Positions 49,930-62,542 of a stretch of DNA of 64,000 nucleotides are shown here, in pieces. The notes under the pieces are model-generated. The model saw nothing but the letters and a program-made list of their open reading frames with translations, had not been told where the DNA came from and ran no database searches. The translations under genes were made by a program, and so were the position numbers. The stretch's first letter is position 1; every line of letters starts with the position of its first letter. Location of the stretch: positions 31,737,401-31,801,400 of the forward strand of contig OY727097.1 in the NCBI GenBank assembly GCA_963402885.1. The letters run 5' to 3'. Source of the stretch: Antedon bifida. Taxonomy: Eukaryota > Echinodermata > Crinoidea > Comatulida > Antedonidae.

Positions 49930-52900
49930 AGCTTTGTGCAATTCGTAATATATTTAGAACTATGGTAATTTCAGTTTTATAATGTTTATTTAGAATTGAT
50001 AACGAGTCCAAACTGCACGGAAACAGACTGATCATTTGCATCATGATTCGCTCATTAATAATGTATTTGTACATATACTGTACGCTACCATAAATTCATA
50101 ATTTAAAACATACTGGCCTATCTGGTATTAATACTGTATGTAGAGTATGAATAACATACAGTAAGCTTATTTATGTTGAAAGAATGTTAAAAACCCCACA
50201 TTTTCTACAAACGCGTGTCAGTTATGTGATCGTACGAAATATCACGCAATATTAAAATTCTGAGATAGAAGTATCACAAAAATGCATTATCATATTAATT
50301 TGATTTTCTCCGTAGAAATTCTTTTCTGAAACTAATCAAAGATGAATAGTGTTGAGGAGATAGACAGACATGATGAATAATGTTACATTTCAATGTGTAT
50401 CCGTTTCCATGACACGCATGGAAAATTCAATCAAAGAATAAGGGGTTGATGAGACACTGTGACGAAGGAGGCGTCTTTCGAATAACAGACTATCTCTTGG
50501 GTGTTTAATTGCAGGGGATTGTGTTAAGCATTAATAATAATGTTATGGCTTTAAGAATATCAGCTCACGGTGTGTTACGGTGCTGTAGTCGAAGTTAACA
50601 ATAACATAAAAATAGTATGATTCAAGAAGTAAGCAGTGCGATTTAAATATAGCCTAAACTAAGCATTTGTATTTTATATAGTTTTTTGCGAAGATTCGTT
50701 TAATAGTTACAAGAAGAAAAGAATTTACTCGAAAAATGAGACGACGATGTTAATTTTAATCAAGGTAAAATTTGCAACTTTCCCCTTATATTGAACTTTG
50801 ACATTGAACTCTTCCTACTTGTACAGTATTATTTGTGACTGGAAATACATTTTACCGCCACTTCAAGGCAAAATAATAACTCAAATCCAAGCCGACTATA
50901 CTGTACATTATTCATACAACAATTGTAAATATAGGACACAATCACGTACGTTATACTTATAAATATGTAAATCGATTCGTCTTGTAGTCGTACATACGCA
51001 TTTATATTAATCATAGAATTCTTAATCATATTTTGTGAACATTGCTGAATTTTAATTTAATTTGTTTTCATATCCGTTGAACGCTTTGGGTGGGTTATTT
51101 TAATAAATTAGCAATCTTAAATTTCCCTTTATTTGTGTAATCAACAGAAATCGAAATTCATGTGATTTTTTTATTCAAACGAAAAAAAATCCAGAACTGC
51201 TATTGTATGATCTAAGAGAAGTCCCCACAGCATTGAAAACCTACCTATAATATACAGTAATGATTAACTTAAACATGAACCACGCTGTAAAACATACGTA
51301 GTAATATATTGGTTTATAAACTATATAAATATAACACTACCGGGACAGACAAGAAAATCACCTTTAATGTCGGTAACTTGTATCCAATATTAACCTTGAG
51401 TATGTATTCCCTTTTAGCGTTCCATAGTAGAATAGGCCCTCGGGTGGTAGTCGTGCGTTCGTGGTCGTAACGAGCGTGTAATGACCAGATGTAGAAGTAC
51501 TGCTCGTACCCTGAGGACATTCCCTTACACTCTGGTTAGCATCAACCAAAACAACCGATAATAACAACGGAATATGTAAAAAACGTATACAAACATTAAC
51601 ACCCTATATTAGTTATGGTGACTTAATTTGGAATAATGTACAGTACTTATAAATTCGTGGTTAGGTTGGGTGGGACCTTCATTCAAAAAATACCAAAAAT
51701 CCATTTACCACCTTAGACACTAGAAATACAGTATTTTATAAATTAACAATTTAGTTTAGACAAAACGAAATTTGAGATATTTAGTATTTAGGCCTATTTA
51801 TTATTTTTAAACGTTCAATAAAGTTTCGTTTATAAATTAAATAAGTAATTTTCTAAATGTTGCTGTCATACTGCAGCTCAGAGAAGTGACGCGTATACGC
51901 GTTGTGTTACGTAATAGCGCGCAAAAAGCGACGAGAACGCGATACCGCAAGTAACAGTTATTACAGTACAAGTACCACCAGTGCAGTAATAGAAGTGTGC
52001 CTCGGGATTGTTTTAACATTTTCAACAGGCAGATATGCAAGCTTATGGCTATTAGGCAAACGACTTTAAACGATAAATGTATAAAATTCCCAAGTTTTGT
52101 ATAATAAATTGTACGTAAAAGACTTGCTGCGTAGGCCTATATATGTCGCATAACATTAAAGAAACATAGCCATCTTATGAATCATGCATGCATGCATAGA
52201 AAATCAAACTTTTAAAAAGGCGAATAAGTTGTTTTTCTACAATTTTTTTCTCAATACTCTTAAAATTAAGTAAATGTGTATATTACTATATGATTACTGT
52301 CACTATTTCCTTTACTGTCTATACGAGTTCATACAAATGCATATTTTTTTGGTTCAATTGTTGAGAACAATCATCATCATCATCATCGACGGTTTACTCT
52401 GTATCAGTGTCATCAAGTGAGAGTGCACACACTATCGATAGCGTTTTTGATTTTATTGAAACGGACATTTAGTTGAATCATCGTTGAACATTACGCGTGG
52501 ACAAATTAACTTTATGAAAAAACCGCGAATAATTAAGCTGTTAGAAGAGAGAAACTAAAAAATAGCGACTGGCCCTTGACTTCTCCTCCCCTTGGATTAC
52601 TAACGATGGTGAATAAAATTGCATTTAGCGGTAAGGTTTCTTTTTAAAAATTGTCTCGTCTTTATGTCTAACAAGATATTGTATAATGAGCAAGCATCGA
52701 ACGTCAAGTTTACGAAGATTCTTGTCTGCTATCATATAACAGGCGTCATCCATCATAACGCACTCATAAAACGCTAAAAATCAAGGTCTAATACGCGATC
52801 ACATGGTGACAAGGAGGATTCGGACATGGGCCCGTGTTGCAAGGACACTGTGTGCCCAACCAATCAACCATGCAAGCAGTGATGTGTGCACAAAACAACA

Positions 52901-53611
52901 CCGCTCAAAAATGAATGAGGAAAACCAAGAATGTTAGATAGACCGGAATCAGCGAAAACAAAATTGACGTTTTGTCATCAAGTTTTACGTTCGCGCGTCT
53001 TACGCACACAGAATTGCTAACTAACTAACACGTGATCACGTGAATATACATGAAGCTTCTTTGGAATAAAGGTGTAAAATGAACAAAATATGATTTGTCT
53101 TTTTACATATCCCATGCGATTTATTGCTGTAGTGTTTTAAATAATACTTAGGCCTACTGTTTTCACGCTCAACTCTACCACCAGGATACCACTGTTGCTT
53201 TAATCCAATACTTAATATATCAATAGTCAGTGGTGTAATTATGGCAGTATTCCTAGTAAAATCACAGTGGCAGTGAGTGGTTGATATGCATAATATCTGC
53301 CAACTAATTCCCTCTCAGTCGGGTATACGATTAATAGCTAAATCCTATAAGATTGTGTACTGCGATTAAAAGGTCAGTTTTTAACCGAGAAATAAAATTA
53401 AAAATATTATAATACGACATAACCTCTTTATATTTAACAGAATATTATAGTAATATTAATAGTAATGAATAAGTAAATTAACATAAATTACTAATTACTT
53501 AATTAATTACTTGAAGGTCAATTAGTGGAGCATTCGTTCATTACTCACTGAGAAGTAATGAACCAATACACTGACTGGATATTCAATATTATTCACAGTC
53601 ATAATTATGGA

Positions 53612-53700
53612 TGAATATTTAAACGACTATGATACACACATGGTTAGAACATCTGCATATCAAGCAGACGGTTCCGGGTTCGAATCTCGGTTTTCTCATA
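53612..53700 (+). pseudogene. tRNA-like remnant
   Basis: The 3' two thirds of a tRNA can be read. The anticodon arm is TCTGC-ATATCAA-GCAGA with a perfect 5-bp stem, the variable loop is CGGTT, and the T arm is CCGGG-TTCGAAT-CTCGG. The B box GGTTCGAATCT is intact. The D arm is poor and the acceptor strands do not pair, and anticodon ATC is unusual. A decayed tRNA or a tRNA-derived SINE head fits best. Confidence 0.5.
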
Positions 53701-53999
53701 CTTACAGATTTCCACATCTTTATCGTTTTAAATTAATTAATTAGATTTCAGTAATATCACCGGGCTGTTAGAACAGAATATTCTTATCTGTGATGCTTAT
53801 ATATATTAATATTAAATATTTACCAATACCTACTTTATTGAATGTTAGTTAGATTGACTTAAATAATTCTTAAACGTAAGTTTCTTATATTTTGTATTAC
53901 TTATTCTTATTACTCTACTGTATACGTTGTCTTTTTCTTACTGAAATGCAAAATATTCATTGTTACTTAAGTAAAAGTAGTATTTTCAATATGTCTTAC

Positions 54000-54315
54000 C
54001 AATGATGTCAATAGCATATCCGATGTAAATATACCAATATCTGTGAATGATGTCCGTCAATATTTCACAATAAAACAACGATCGAGTGTAACACGGAAAA
54101 TATTGAATTCCACACAAAAATGTTCCAACTCGTAATAGTAGATATAATTCCAAAATACTCTTTGCTATGTTATCAAATGAAATAAAATGTTAGTAGCAGT
54201 TCAATAAAGAAAACAAAAAACAATATTGAGTCCCTTTCAAATTGGTTGTTAGCTTATGAATGAAACGGTGTATCCTAGATTGTAGGCTTAGTACGACCGT
54301 CCGTTCAAACACTGA
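54000..54315 (-). other. Probable non-coding first exon of the protocadherin gene
   Basis: The segment ends in a good splice donor, ATTG then GTAAGA at 53999-53994 on the minus strand, and begins just downstream of a promoter-like block. It has no long reading frame. It is 7.9 kb upstream of the acceptor at 46102, and no better donor next to a promoter-like block was noticed in between. The start near 54313 is set from an initiator-like TCAGTG and is approximate. Joining the two exons is inference; a transcript read would settle it. Confidence 0.5.
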
Positions 54316-54375
54316 TCGGACTCGTCCATTATTTAAGCCCAACCCATTGGTATACGTCACTGGTAATACGTCACT
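54305..54375 (-). promoter_or_regulatory. Candidate protocadherin core promoter (two CRE-like sites, CCAAT, TATA-like, initiator)
   Basis: Reading the minus strand, there are two TGACGTA sites (54373-54367 and 54359-54353, 14 bp apart). These are followed by CCAAT (54350-54346), TTAAATA (54336-54330) and TCAGTG (54315-54310). Order and spacing match a conventional RNA polymerase II promoter, although the TATA-like box to initiator gap (about 23 bp) is slightly short. TGACGTA is a half-perfect CREB/ATF site. The block lies just upstream of the proposed non-coding exon. Confidence 0.5.
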
Positions 54376-57300
54376 GGCTCCTCCTCTCCAAACCGTATGC
54401 CTACCTGTTCTCAAACTATAACACTGTTCATACATATTATTTGTAAACATTGTTTTTCTATATTTAGATTAAAAAATATAAATTTGTTTTATATAAATGA
54501 AAAACACTTTTGTTTTTAATAAATTATTGATTATTTGTTATTATGAATATTAAATCGTTTTATAATTATAATAATTTGATGGCTATATTAATCTTACATT
54601 TTTTAAATGTCCATAGCATAATTAATAAAAAGTATATTATATTACATTTATTTTTTTTTTTTAAATAATACTAACTAATAATAATAATACTAAGGATAAA
54701 TAGAATATCTTCTGTAGAAATCCTCTAAGTTTGGAATACAACGTGGTCTTTTAGTTTGCCAACAGATCTTTTACAAACAATTCATTTATTTATCATTTAT
54801 TCACTGTCATAATTATTTTTTAGATGTTTATATTATTATATATCATTAATACTCTAAACTCTACTCTAGTCTAATCAGTAAGGCACTCGTTACGCACACA
54901 ACTTTGACCTTCAGTCTAAGCCAAACAAACGTCTTTAGAAGAATAAATAATAGCTTTCTTTAAAATAATTAAACGTGTCCAAAGTACATTTCGAATGATT
55001 TACCTCAAACAAGCAGCCGCTCGAGCAGAAACATCCCTCCACAAAATAATAACCTTTTCCGTTTGTTAAAATGTTAGGCCCTTTCATCTGCTCAGTTTCC
55101 CCTGACTAAACTTGAGGATTTGTGAGTCCGCAGGTGGAAACCGTCAATCAAGTTTCTTTGGGTTTGGCCTACAAAGTTGATAAAGCCTACCTATAGGCTG
55201 TTTACTTATTTACGACCTAATATCGGTCACTCTTTGTTCACTGTGAGCAAACATCGCTTTGAAATTAAAAAGATAGTAAAGTAAAACAATTCTTATATTT
55301 GAATAAGATTGTAACTACTTCAGAAAATCGGCTAAAAGTTTGCGAGTAAATAACAGAAGTTTTCGAGACAATGTTTAACCCTGGCCTTTTCGTTTGTACG
55401 CAATCGATACTACTTCAAAATGTGACGGGTTAATGTTTGAATGTAGGGCAAACAAAAACCCAAATGATTTATATGAGGAACATTAAATACATATTCATTT
55501 TATATAGTGCTATTTGTAAAAACATTTTATTTACAAATTGGAAATTCATCTGGTATCCATTAAATTGATGAATTTAAGTATCATTCGCAATTATACATTT
55601 GTGTAGGATGGTATTATAATGTAGTTTATTCACCTAAAAGCGGTTTTGCAGCCATTTTGTAACTGTTATTGATTGTAAATGTTAGAAATAAAGTTGGAAG
55701 CAGTGAACTAACCTCGATATTAGATTTTGCCTAATAACACTAAAGATGAACAAATATTTGCGAAAATGAAAAAAACAGTTTCCTTAGGGCCCTAACCGAA
55801 AATTTAATTGGTCAATTGAAAAGAAAAAGTTGGTATCTACCCTAGGCCTATATGTGTCGATTTGTTCCTGTATACATTTCATTTATTCAACAGTACTATA
55901 TGTATGCCACTGGCCCAAGTGCAATAATAGACGGTAACAACCAGATATTTATTTCTGTTTTTATATTCGAAAGAGGCAGTAGGCCTACTGTACGTATATA
56001 CATTTTGGTTTTATGTGGTGGCGCTATTTGAAAATCAAACAGAAATGTAGAATTGCATTGGAATATTGCTTGATTGTTTCGATAAAATAAATACTAGGAA
56101 AATAAGTGTGTTTTTTTTAATGAATCCTTCAAAATATGATAAATGAAGCCCCATGTTAAACGTTGAGAGTTCAGTCCAGACAAGTTTACCAGTTCGAGTT
56201 TGTCATTCTTTGTTTTATTGTTTGTATTCCTTGCCTATTGTACTCAAGTTCATTGTCACTATGCTGCCTCTCCCAATAACCCCAATGGATGGACGCTGGC
56301 CCAGGAAGCCACTGTTTATATAGAATATTCATTTTGAACGACAGGCGTTATTACGTTGCACTATTCACGTAAATAACGTTCATTGTTTTACCGTTACGTC
56401 ACTACTACCCGCATTTTCTACTTCCCTTCGCACCAGGGAGTCACTCTTCCCTGCGCATACTATTTTTAAATGTTAAAACAAAGGTAAAAAATAAGGTGTA
56501 GGCCTACCGTATATTTATACATTATCGTATGTTATATTTAACTTTTAGAGACTTATTTCTCTATAGTGCAGAAAGAAACTCGTACAAAAACAACTTAAAT
56601 GGCCTACTAAAATGAAAACGTACGGTAAAATAGGAAAACTAAAACTCATCAATGTCGTAATCGTTAAATCAATCAAACAACATACATGATACTAATAAAT
56701 AATGTTGTAACAGTCCTGATTTTATACCGGATAAGAATACTATATGTCTTGATAGTGAAAAGTGTTTTCATATTTACCATCGACCAGCCTGCCATCGACA
56801 ATAATTTTAATATGAATGTATGGAATGTTTTGAAAGCATTAAGTTTTGCGGAAATCGACCAACCTTACGCTGAATTCGTTTAGCTTGTGCGAGAGGGTAA
56901 TGCGAGGGTCGGTCAGTCACTCGTTTGGGTACGGTAGGGGGCCAAGTAATCACTGTAACTAACGTTCAACAGTCTAGAATGATTAAAACAGAAAGTTATG
57001 AAATATTACAGGCCTGGTATAATGAAATTTCTAGTAGGCGAACGTCCGAAATACAGTACACCGAACGCAGTATTTGTCGCGTTCTAGGCCTATAATAATT
57101 TTTACGTGATTTTACAGTGGACGCGTGTTGGGATTAGGCGCGCTTGTGATGATGTTTAAGTGTCGGGAAAATAGTTATGTTTTATATGATTATTCTGTTT
57201 CTGAGCTAGTCTTAAAAGGATAAAGGTTAGAAGCAGACATGCTTATTACATTACCGCATTTATAAACGTTGAGTTAATAATTAACAAGAAGCATATGTTG

Positions 57301-59970
57301 GGTTTGTTATTACATTAATACGTATACCTGGATTTACACTTACTTAGCATTGCATACCCTGTATACTATGGCATCTCTGGTGCCTGAATAAATGACAGCT
57401 TGGCGCGCCATACCTGTACGTAGGTACAAGTTAGTCATTTTATTCCATCAACTTTGACTTGCTGATCATGGCCTAAAAAATGCGTTTGATTGCTTGACTG
57501 TAAATCTGTATTATCTTCTGATGAAAACAAAATGTGAAATGTCCTCAAGTACTTTATCAACTTAATAAATGAACACAGAGTTCAAACAAATTATGGTTCA
57601 TTTCTTCGAATTTACATTTTTCAAGGAAAATATTACTGAGATAAATAGATAATAATTACGTGTATTTTGAGCCTTAAGCATGGAGTAATTACTCCATGCT
57701 TAATCAAGTTCGCATTTTTTCCGTTTCACGGAACGGAAGAGTTCACTTCCGATTATTTGACAACTGCGCCGTGTTCCGATCCGTGAAATCACGGAGAAAT
57801 ACTTTATTTCTCCATGGTGAAACGAAACAAGTGTGAATAGAGCTTTATATTCGATAGTCTTGTGTGTAACAGGCTATAATATCCTATAGAAATTAACGAC
57901 CATTCGCACTTGCCTAAATACATAAAACTAGGAAATACAGACTCGTGGAAATATTGTATTTCGTTTGGCTATGATACACTTGAGAGATATTACGTAATAT
58001 TCGCCAAGGTATATATACTATATTGTCGTAATTTATGTATCTCATACCATAGATCGTGGAAATGAGCGAAGGGTGTTGGGAATCTTTTACAAAGTGCCGC
58101 GTCACACGTTGTTTCATTATAATTATTATAGTGACCTAAATTGCTTCACCGTATAACATTTCCGAATATAACTATATCATTACACCATGGAGAAATAAGT
58201 TAGGATTCTACATGATTACACACATAAAAATAACTTAATAAACTTTGTTTTTTTGGTATATGCCTCACCCTCCTTCATTCTAACGTTTCTAATCATATGA
58301 CGTCACAAATAAGACAATTACGCAAAGCTACTAATATGCCTATACTAATGAATACGGTATACCAAACAAAGGCAAATAATCGTTACTAAAGTTTTAATGT
58401 AATACATCTAATACAAACTGTATAATTATTTTTAAAGACAAAATACAAATGTATATAAGACACATTTATTTAAAAGTTTATAGATAGTCTAGGTTCTAGA
58501 CGGCGATTCGACTTAATATTGGAAGACTGAAAGATAAATATTTTGGCACACAGGGCGTTTCATACGTACAATACCTTTCCAGACAAAATCAAAACGCCGA
58601 AGCATTCGAAAATCCAAATAATGCGATCAAATATATCTGCAAACTGGCCAAGACTCCCTACTATATCCACGTCTGAACACCTTTATTGGAATACAGATGT
58701 TTAACATGTACAGAGTGAGGCTAGGATCTCTGCGTGAGCTAGTACTATTGGATTTAGATATAGCTCATTAAATCTTCATCTTCAATCAAAACTAATTGAT
58801 TTCATGTCTAATGTAACTTAAGACTAATTTAACTTGTCCTTCCTTAGGCTTTATTAATCTATGACTTCAATTACTACAACCTCGCAGATAGAAACACATC
58901 TCAAATGTGTGTTCATTAATCTTGGGGGTAGGAGGTTTATTTTGTCAGGCCGAGTGCAACATGTTTGTACAGTAACTTTGTTTTTATCATGAGAGTCAAG
59001 GCTGGGAATTTGTGTATGGTTTATTTGGGCCATCTTTTTGTCAACGAGAAAGTGTTTATTTTCGCGGCACTTTGTTGATTTCTACCTGAAAGATCGCCAC
59101 TCGTATTCTATCCAAACAAAATTAAGTAATGTTTTTTTATTGTTATGAATATATCAATTTTCAGTCGGTTTATAGCTGTTCGGTTTAGAACTAGGTCTAT
59201 ATAATAATGTCGATATTAAATGTACCGTAGGCTTGGCTAGAAGGCTCTCGAATTATTCTCATTTCGTTTTAACATTAAATCATTGAAATCGCCCAAAACA
59301 CGACATATGGATTATTGGTCTCAAGTTTCGCTTTTAATTTCGTGTTGCGGTACCCGATGCGTTAGAAGAAATTTGATTAAACAACAATCAGGGCTTTTTC
59401 ATCTTGTATGGAAAGACAAAGCAGAGCTATGGGTGTGTTGTGATGTTTTCTGAACTACGCCCATATCTGGTCTTGTGGGGCAAGGTGGGTTCCTGTGTTA
59501 ATGTTTTCGGAAGTGGATTTATTATCGACTACTAAAAACAGTGCCAATTGGGGGAGATAACAGGTGAAGGGACATTTGGAAACAGCTAATGTAATATCAC
59601 TATCGGACTATTATTGGAGCTATACAACTTGTGGTAGTTTCGCGCGTAGAGTGTGCGACACGCGGAATTAAGTAATAATGATATAATATACATACAATAT
59701 CGATCGCATTTTGTTCTTTTGTGAAATGCAATTTACTCGTCCACGCCTATCATTGTGATAAAATGTTTAAGATAAAAAACATAAAGCCTTTTACCTTGGT
59801 GTGGATATTATGTTAAGAATGAATTAGCGTTTGTTAGGCCTATATGTTTAAAGTACTATGCCCTCTAAAATGAACTTTTTCCTATAGGCTTATATAACAT
59901 GATTATTCTAATAAATAATACGTATACTCAATATTTTGTGCATATTTTTACTTTAATTAGAGAAATTTCA
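54376..59970. other. Upstream region of the protocadherin gene
   Basis: No gene is recognised. The DNA has more CpG than the left half of the window and several TAGGCCTA octamers. Around 57674-57835 there is a perfect 30-bp palindrome followed by smaller hairpins (TCACGGAACGGA and CCGTGAAATCACGG; GGAGAAATACTTTATTTCTCC). Short reading frames show no domain. Confidence 0.55.
57674..57703. repeat. Perfect 30-bp palindrome
   Basis: Each half is TTAAGCATGGAGTAA, meeting its exact inverse without a spacer. Related CATGGAGAAATA pieces recur at about 57807-57818 and 58187-58196, and TCATGGAGTAA occurs near 32467. Confidence 0.9.
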
Positions 59971-59973
59971 GTA

Positions 59974-60124
59974 AATCTCTGTCTACACTATCAAACTTTG
60001 TGTCAAAAAATGTGATGTGTCTATACATCTATATAGGCCTATGTACATGATGATGTCATATCACTACCATATTTGGGCACTTTTTTTGTCAAACTAGTTT
60101 GATACCGGTAGTGTAGAGAGCTTT
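59974..60124. mobile_element. TA-flanked MITE copy, AGCTCTGTCTACA family
   Basis: The left end AAATCTCTGTCTACACTATC and the right end TAGTGTAGAGAGCTTTA are diverged inverses. The shared core ATGATGATGTCATATCACTA is present, and a TAGGCCTA octamer is inserted in the left arm. Confidence 0.8.
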
Positions 60125-62350
60125 ATTCGATTTAATTACAATATTCATTTTATAGATTTCGTTTGGTTTATTACTCAAATGTCATTCCATAGTTTTTCTT
60201 ATATTTTGTATTCGGATTTTAAAGACACAGGGCGTTTTAGACGTTGTTTGTACGAGCATGCCAAAATTGTATTTCAAAATTTGTAAATTTAAAATTTATA
60301 TCTTTGTATAGCTTTTGTTACTAATTAGGCGTCTGTGATAAAATTGTATAATAAAGTCTAATCTGTATAAAAGTACCGTACAGTGTATAAACTTATTACC
60401 ATAACAACCAATAAAAGGAAACACAAAGGCAAATCGTATAATATTAGACATTTAAAAAGCATATAATATCATAATTACGAAAAACTAAAATAAATAACAA
60501 CCACAAGCCAATAAATTCTAATTTAATATTATATTAATATCGTTGCCATGGAGTTGTCTGCTATTTTATGATCATTTCTTAATCACGATTATTATATATA
60601 TTTCTTTATACATCAGCGTCTAATTCTCCTTTTGTTCGTGTTTATTGTGTTCAGTTTGGTAGATTGTTCGTACAATATATCTACCAAGAGGCATGGTAGT
60701 TAATTACGGCTCGTTTGTTATCAAAATAATAGTAAATATAATTTTTATTTATGAGATTCTTATTATTCAAGTTATTGTTGTAGTATTCTGTTTGTTCCGT
60801 TCTCATTTAGTGACATTGTACATTTCTGGTTAATAACGCTTGTTCACCGACCAGTTCTATGTTCAAGCATGTCGATAAATAGTGACATTGTACATTTCTG
60901 GTTAATAACGCTTGTTCACCGACCAGTTCTATGTTCAAGCATGGACCCTATAACTAATTTATAGGTCCATGATTCAAGTACTGTCTCTGTCTCTTGTTCT
61001 GAGTACTTTTTTGCATCACTCCTGTCCCACCCCCCTCCAAAAAAACTTTTAAAACAATACTTCATAAGAGACTTAATTGTATAGAAAGCATGGTTTATTA
61101 AACGCTGCATGTGTTAAATAATGTCGATGATATTATGAATGAAAATGTCAAGATATTGAGGCCTATCTTTGTTAAAACATTGATGCATTGGATAAAGCAA
61201 GGTTTTGAATCACATTGTTGGAGGAACAAACCCTTTGTTGTGCATTTCATACGGACATTCTACTAAGTTGATTGGTTAGATGTTTGTCCTACTCTGACGT
61301 AAGTTTACGTTATGCTAAGTACATTTGAGAATACTAAGTATAGTAGTTATGTCCGTCTTGGCGTGCCATACAGAAGTATTAATATTCTCTCTATGGTTTC
61401 TCATTACCATCTAATGTCTAATGAGACGTGACGTTCATTATCTCTATAGTATAATATGATAACAAAGAGGATGACACAACAATAAACCTCAAATTATTGT
61501 CGGGATGAAATAAAAGGTTTCGCACGCGAGTAACTCGAACACAGAGAGCGTGGAGACTGACGCCGATGATAATATGTTGATTAACACACAATATCGCCGC
61601 TTGTTTCACATAAGCTTATTTTCTGCGACCTTTTTGTAAACGACTACCTCTTACGTTACTCCTCTTGTATGTTTAATGTTTGAGAACTTCCGTAACGAAA
61701 CTGGAATAAAAAAAAACAAAGAAAAAAGAAATAATAGGCCTGATATAAATGTAGCCTACAGAATAATTTTCGACCTCTGCATAATGCGCTGGAATATTGT
61801 TGAGGTAAAATGCGACAACCAGGACTCATAATGGTCACACGAGAGGTGGTTGGTAAAAAAAGTGCAGTTTTAAATGATATATCGACGCGTCACAAACGAT
61901 GGCGCGTGCGTAAAAATGTTGGTAGCGAAGTCAAATTGCCTCTGGCATTGTTAACCGATTGCTTTAAAGAAACTTGTGAGAGTACAAAAGGATGATGAGT
62001 CACAGTAAATTAAGTAATATTGTTTGTGTAACCATTGATGAAAATGAGAAGACACAGCAACCATTAAGTTTACAGAGCGGCGTGGTAATTGTGATATGGG
62101 AGAATATTGACAAATATGAGGTATTGTTCATTTAAAAATAATTATAGTTATATAGATAAATGAATGCCAATTACATGGGAAAGTGCTTTTCTCCTTTTAA
62201 AATGAAAAAAAAACACCATTTACTTAAATGTTTGATGTCGTTGGTGCACGAAAGAGAGTTGAATGGCAAAAAAAAAACACCCCGCGGAATGTGAACATGC
62301 GCGTCAAACTGCGTGTCTTTTCTTGATGTCACTCCGCGTGTTAATACTGT
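60125..62350. other. Gene-free stretch upstream
   Basis: No gene is supported. Two adjoining plus-strand frames (61810-61995 and 61992-62135) have balanced composition, KRWRVRKNVGSEVKLP and TIDENEKTQQPLSLQSG, but no known domain. A near-perfect direct duplication lies at 60808-60943. Confidence 0.5.
60808..60943. repeat. 64-bp direct repeat, period 72, identical copies
   Basis: The text from TAGTGACATTGTACATTTCT to GTTCAAGCATG is present at 60808-60871 and 60880-60943 with no differences seen and an 8-bp spacer. The identity implies a very recent duplication or an assembly artefact. Confidence 0.93.
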
Positions 62351-62359
62351 TTATTAAAG

Positions 62360-62542
62360 ACCTCACAGTAAACCCAATTTCTCCAGTTTTGTCTAAGTAA
62401 GTAATAAGTAATAAGTATTAGTCCTCTCTCCATGACGGTTGTCACATAATGCTTTGTATTATTTTTTATTGTATTTATATGTTTCATATGGACAGTTTGT
62501 CTGAAATAAAGTTGAATTGAATTGAATTGAATTGAATTAAGG
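62360..62542 (+). mobile_element. Non-LTR element 3' end with (GAATT)n tail
   Basis: The sequence ends GTCTGAAATAAAGTTGAATT followed by further GAATT units. A poly(A)-like signal running into a pentamer repeat is typical of LINE or SINE tails. The 5' boundary is a guess. Confidence 0.45.

Larger units (their letters stand above)
46102..53999 (-). other. Proposed protocadherin intron 1 (7.9 kb)
   Basis: This lies between the proposed exon 1 donor and the exon 2 acceptor. It holds a LINE 3' tail, one inverted-repeat element copy, short tandem repeats near 47.5 and 49.8 kb, a tRNA-like remnant and a double E-box at 53029-53042. CpG dinucleotides are visibly more frequent than in intron 2. No coding exon is recognised; an 80-codon open frame near 51.4-51.6 kb lacks an ATG. 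Confidence 0.5.

Noticed and set aside
54190..54450. 86-codon minus-strand frame over the promoter region
   Set aside because: It runs across the CRE, CCAAT and TATA-like motifs, which explain the sequence better; no domain is present.
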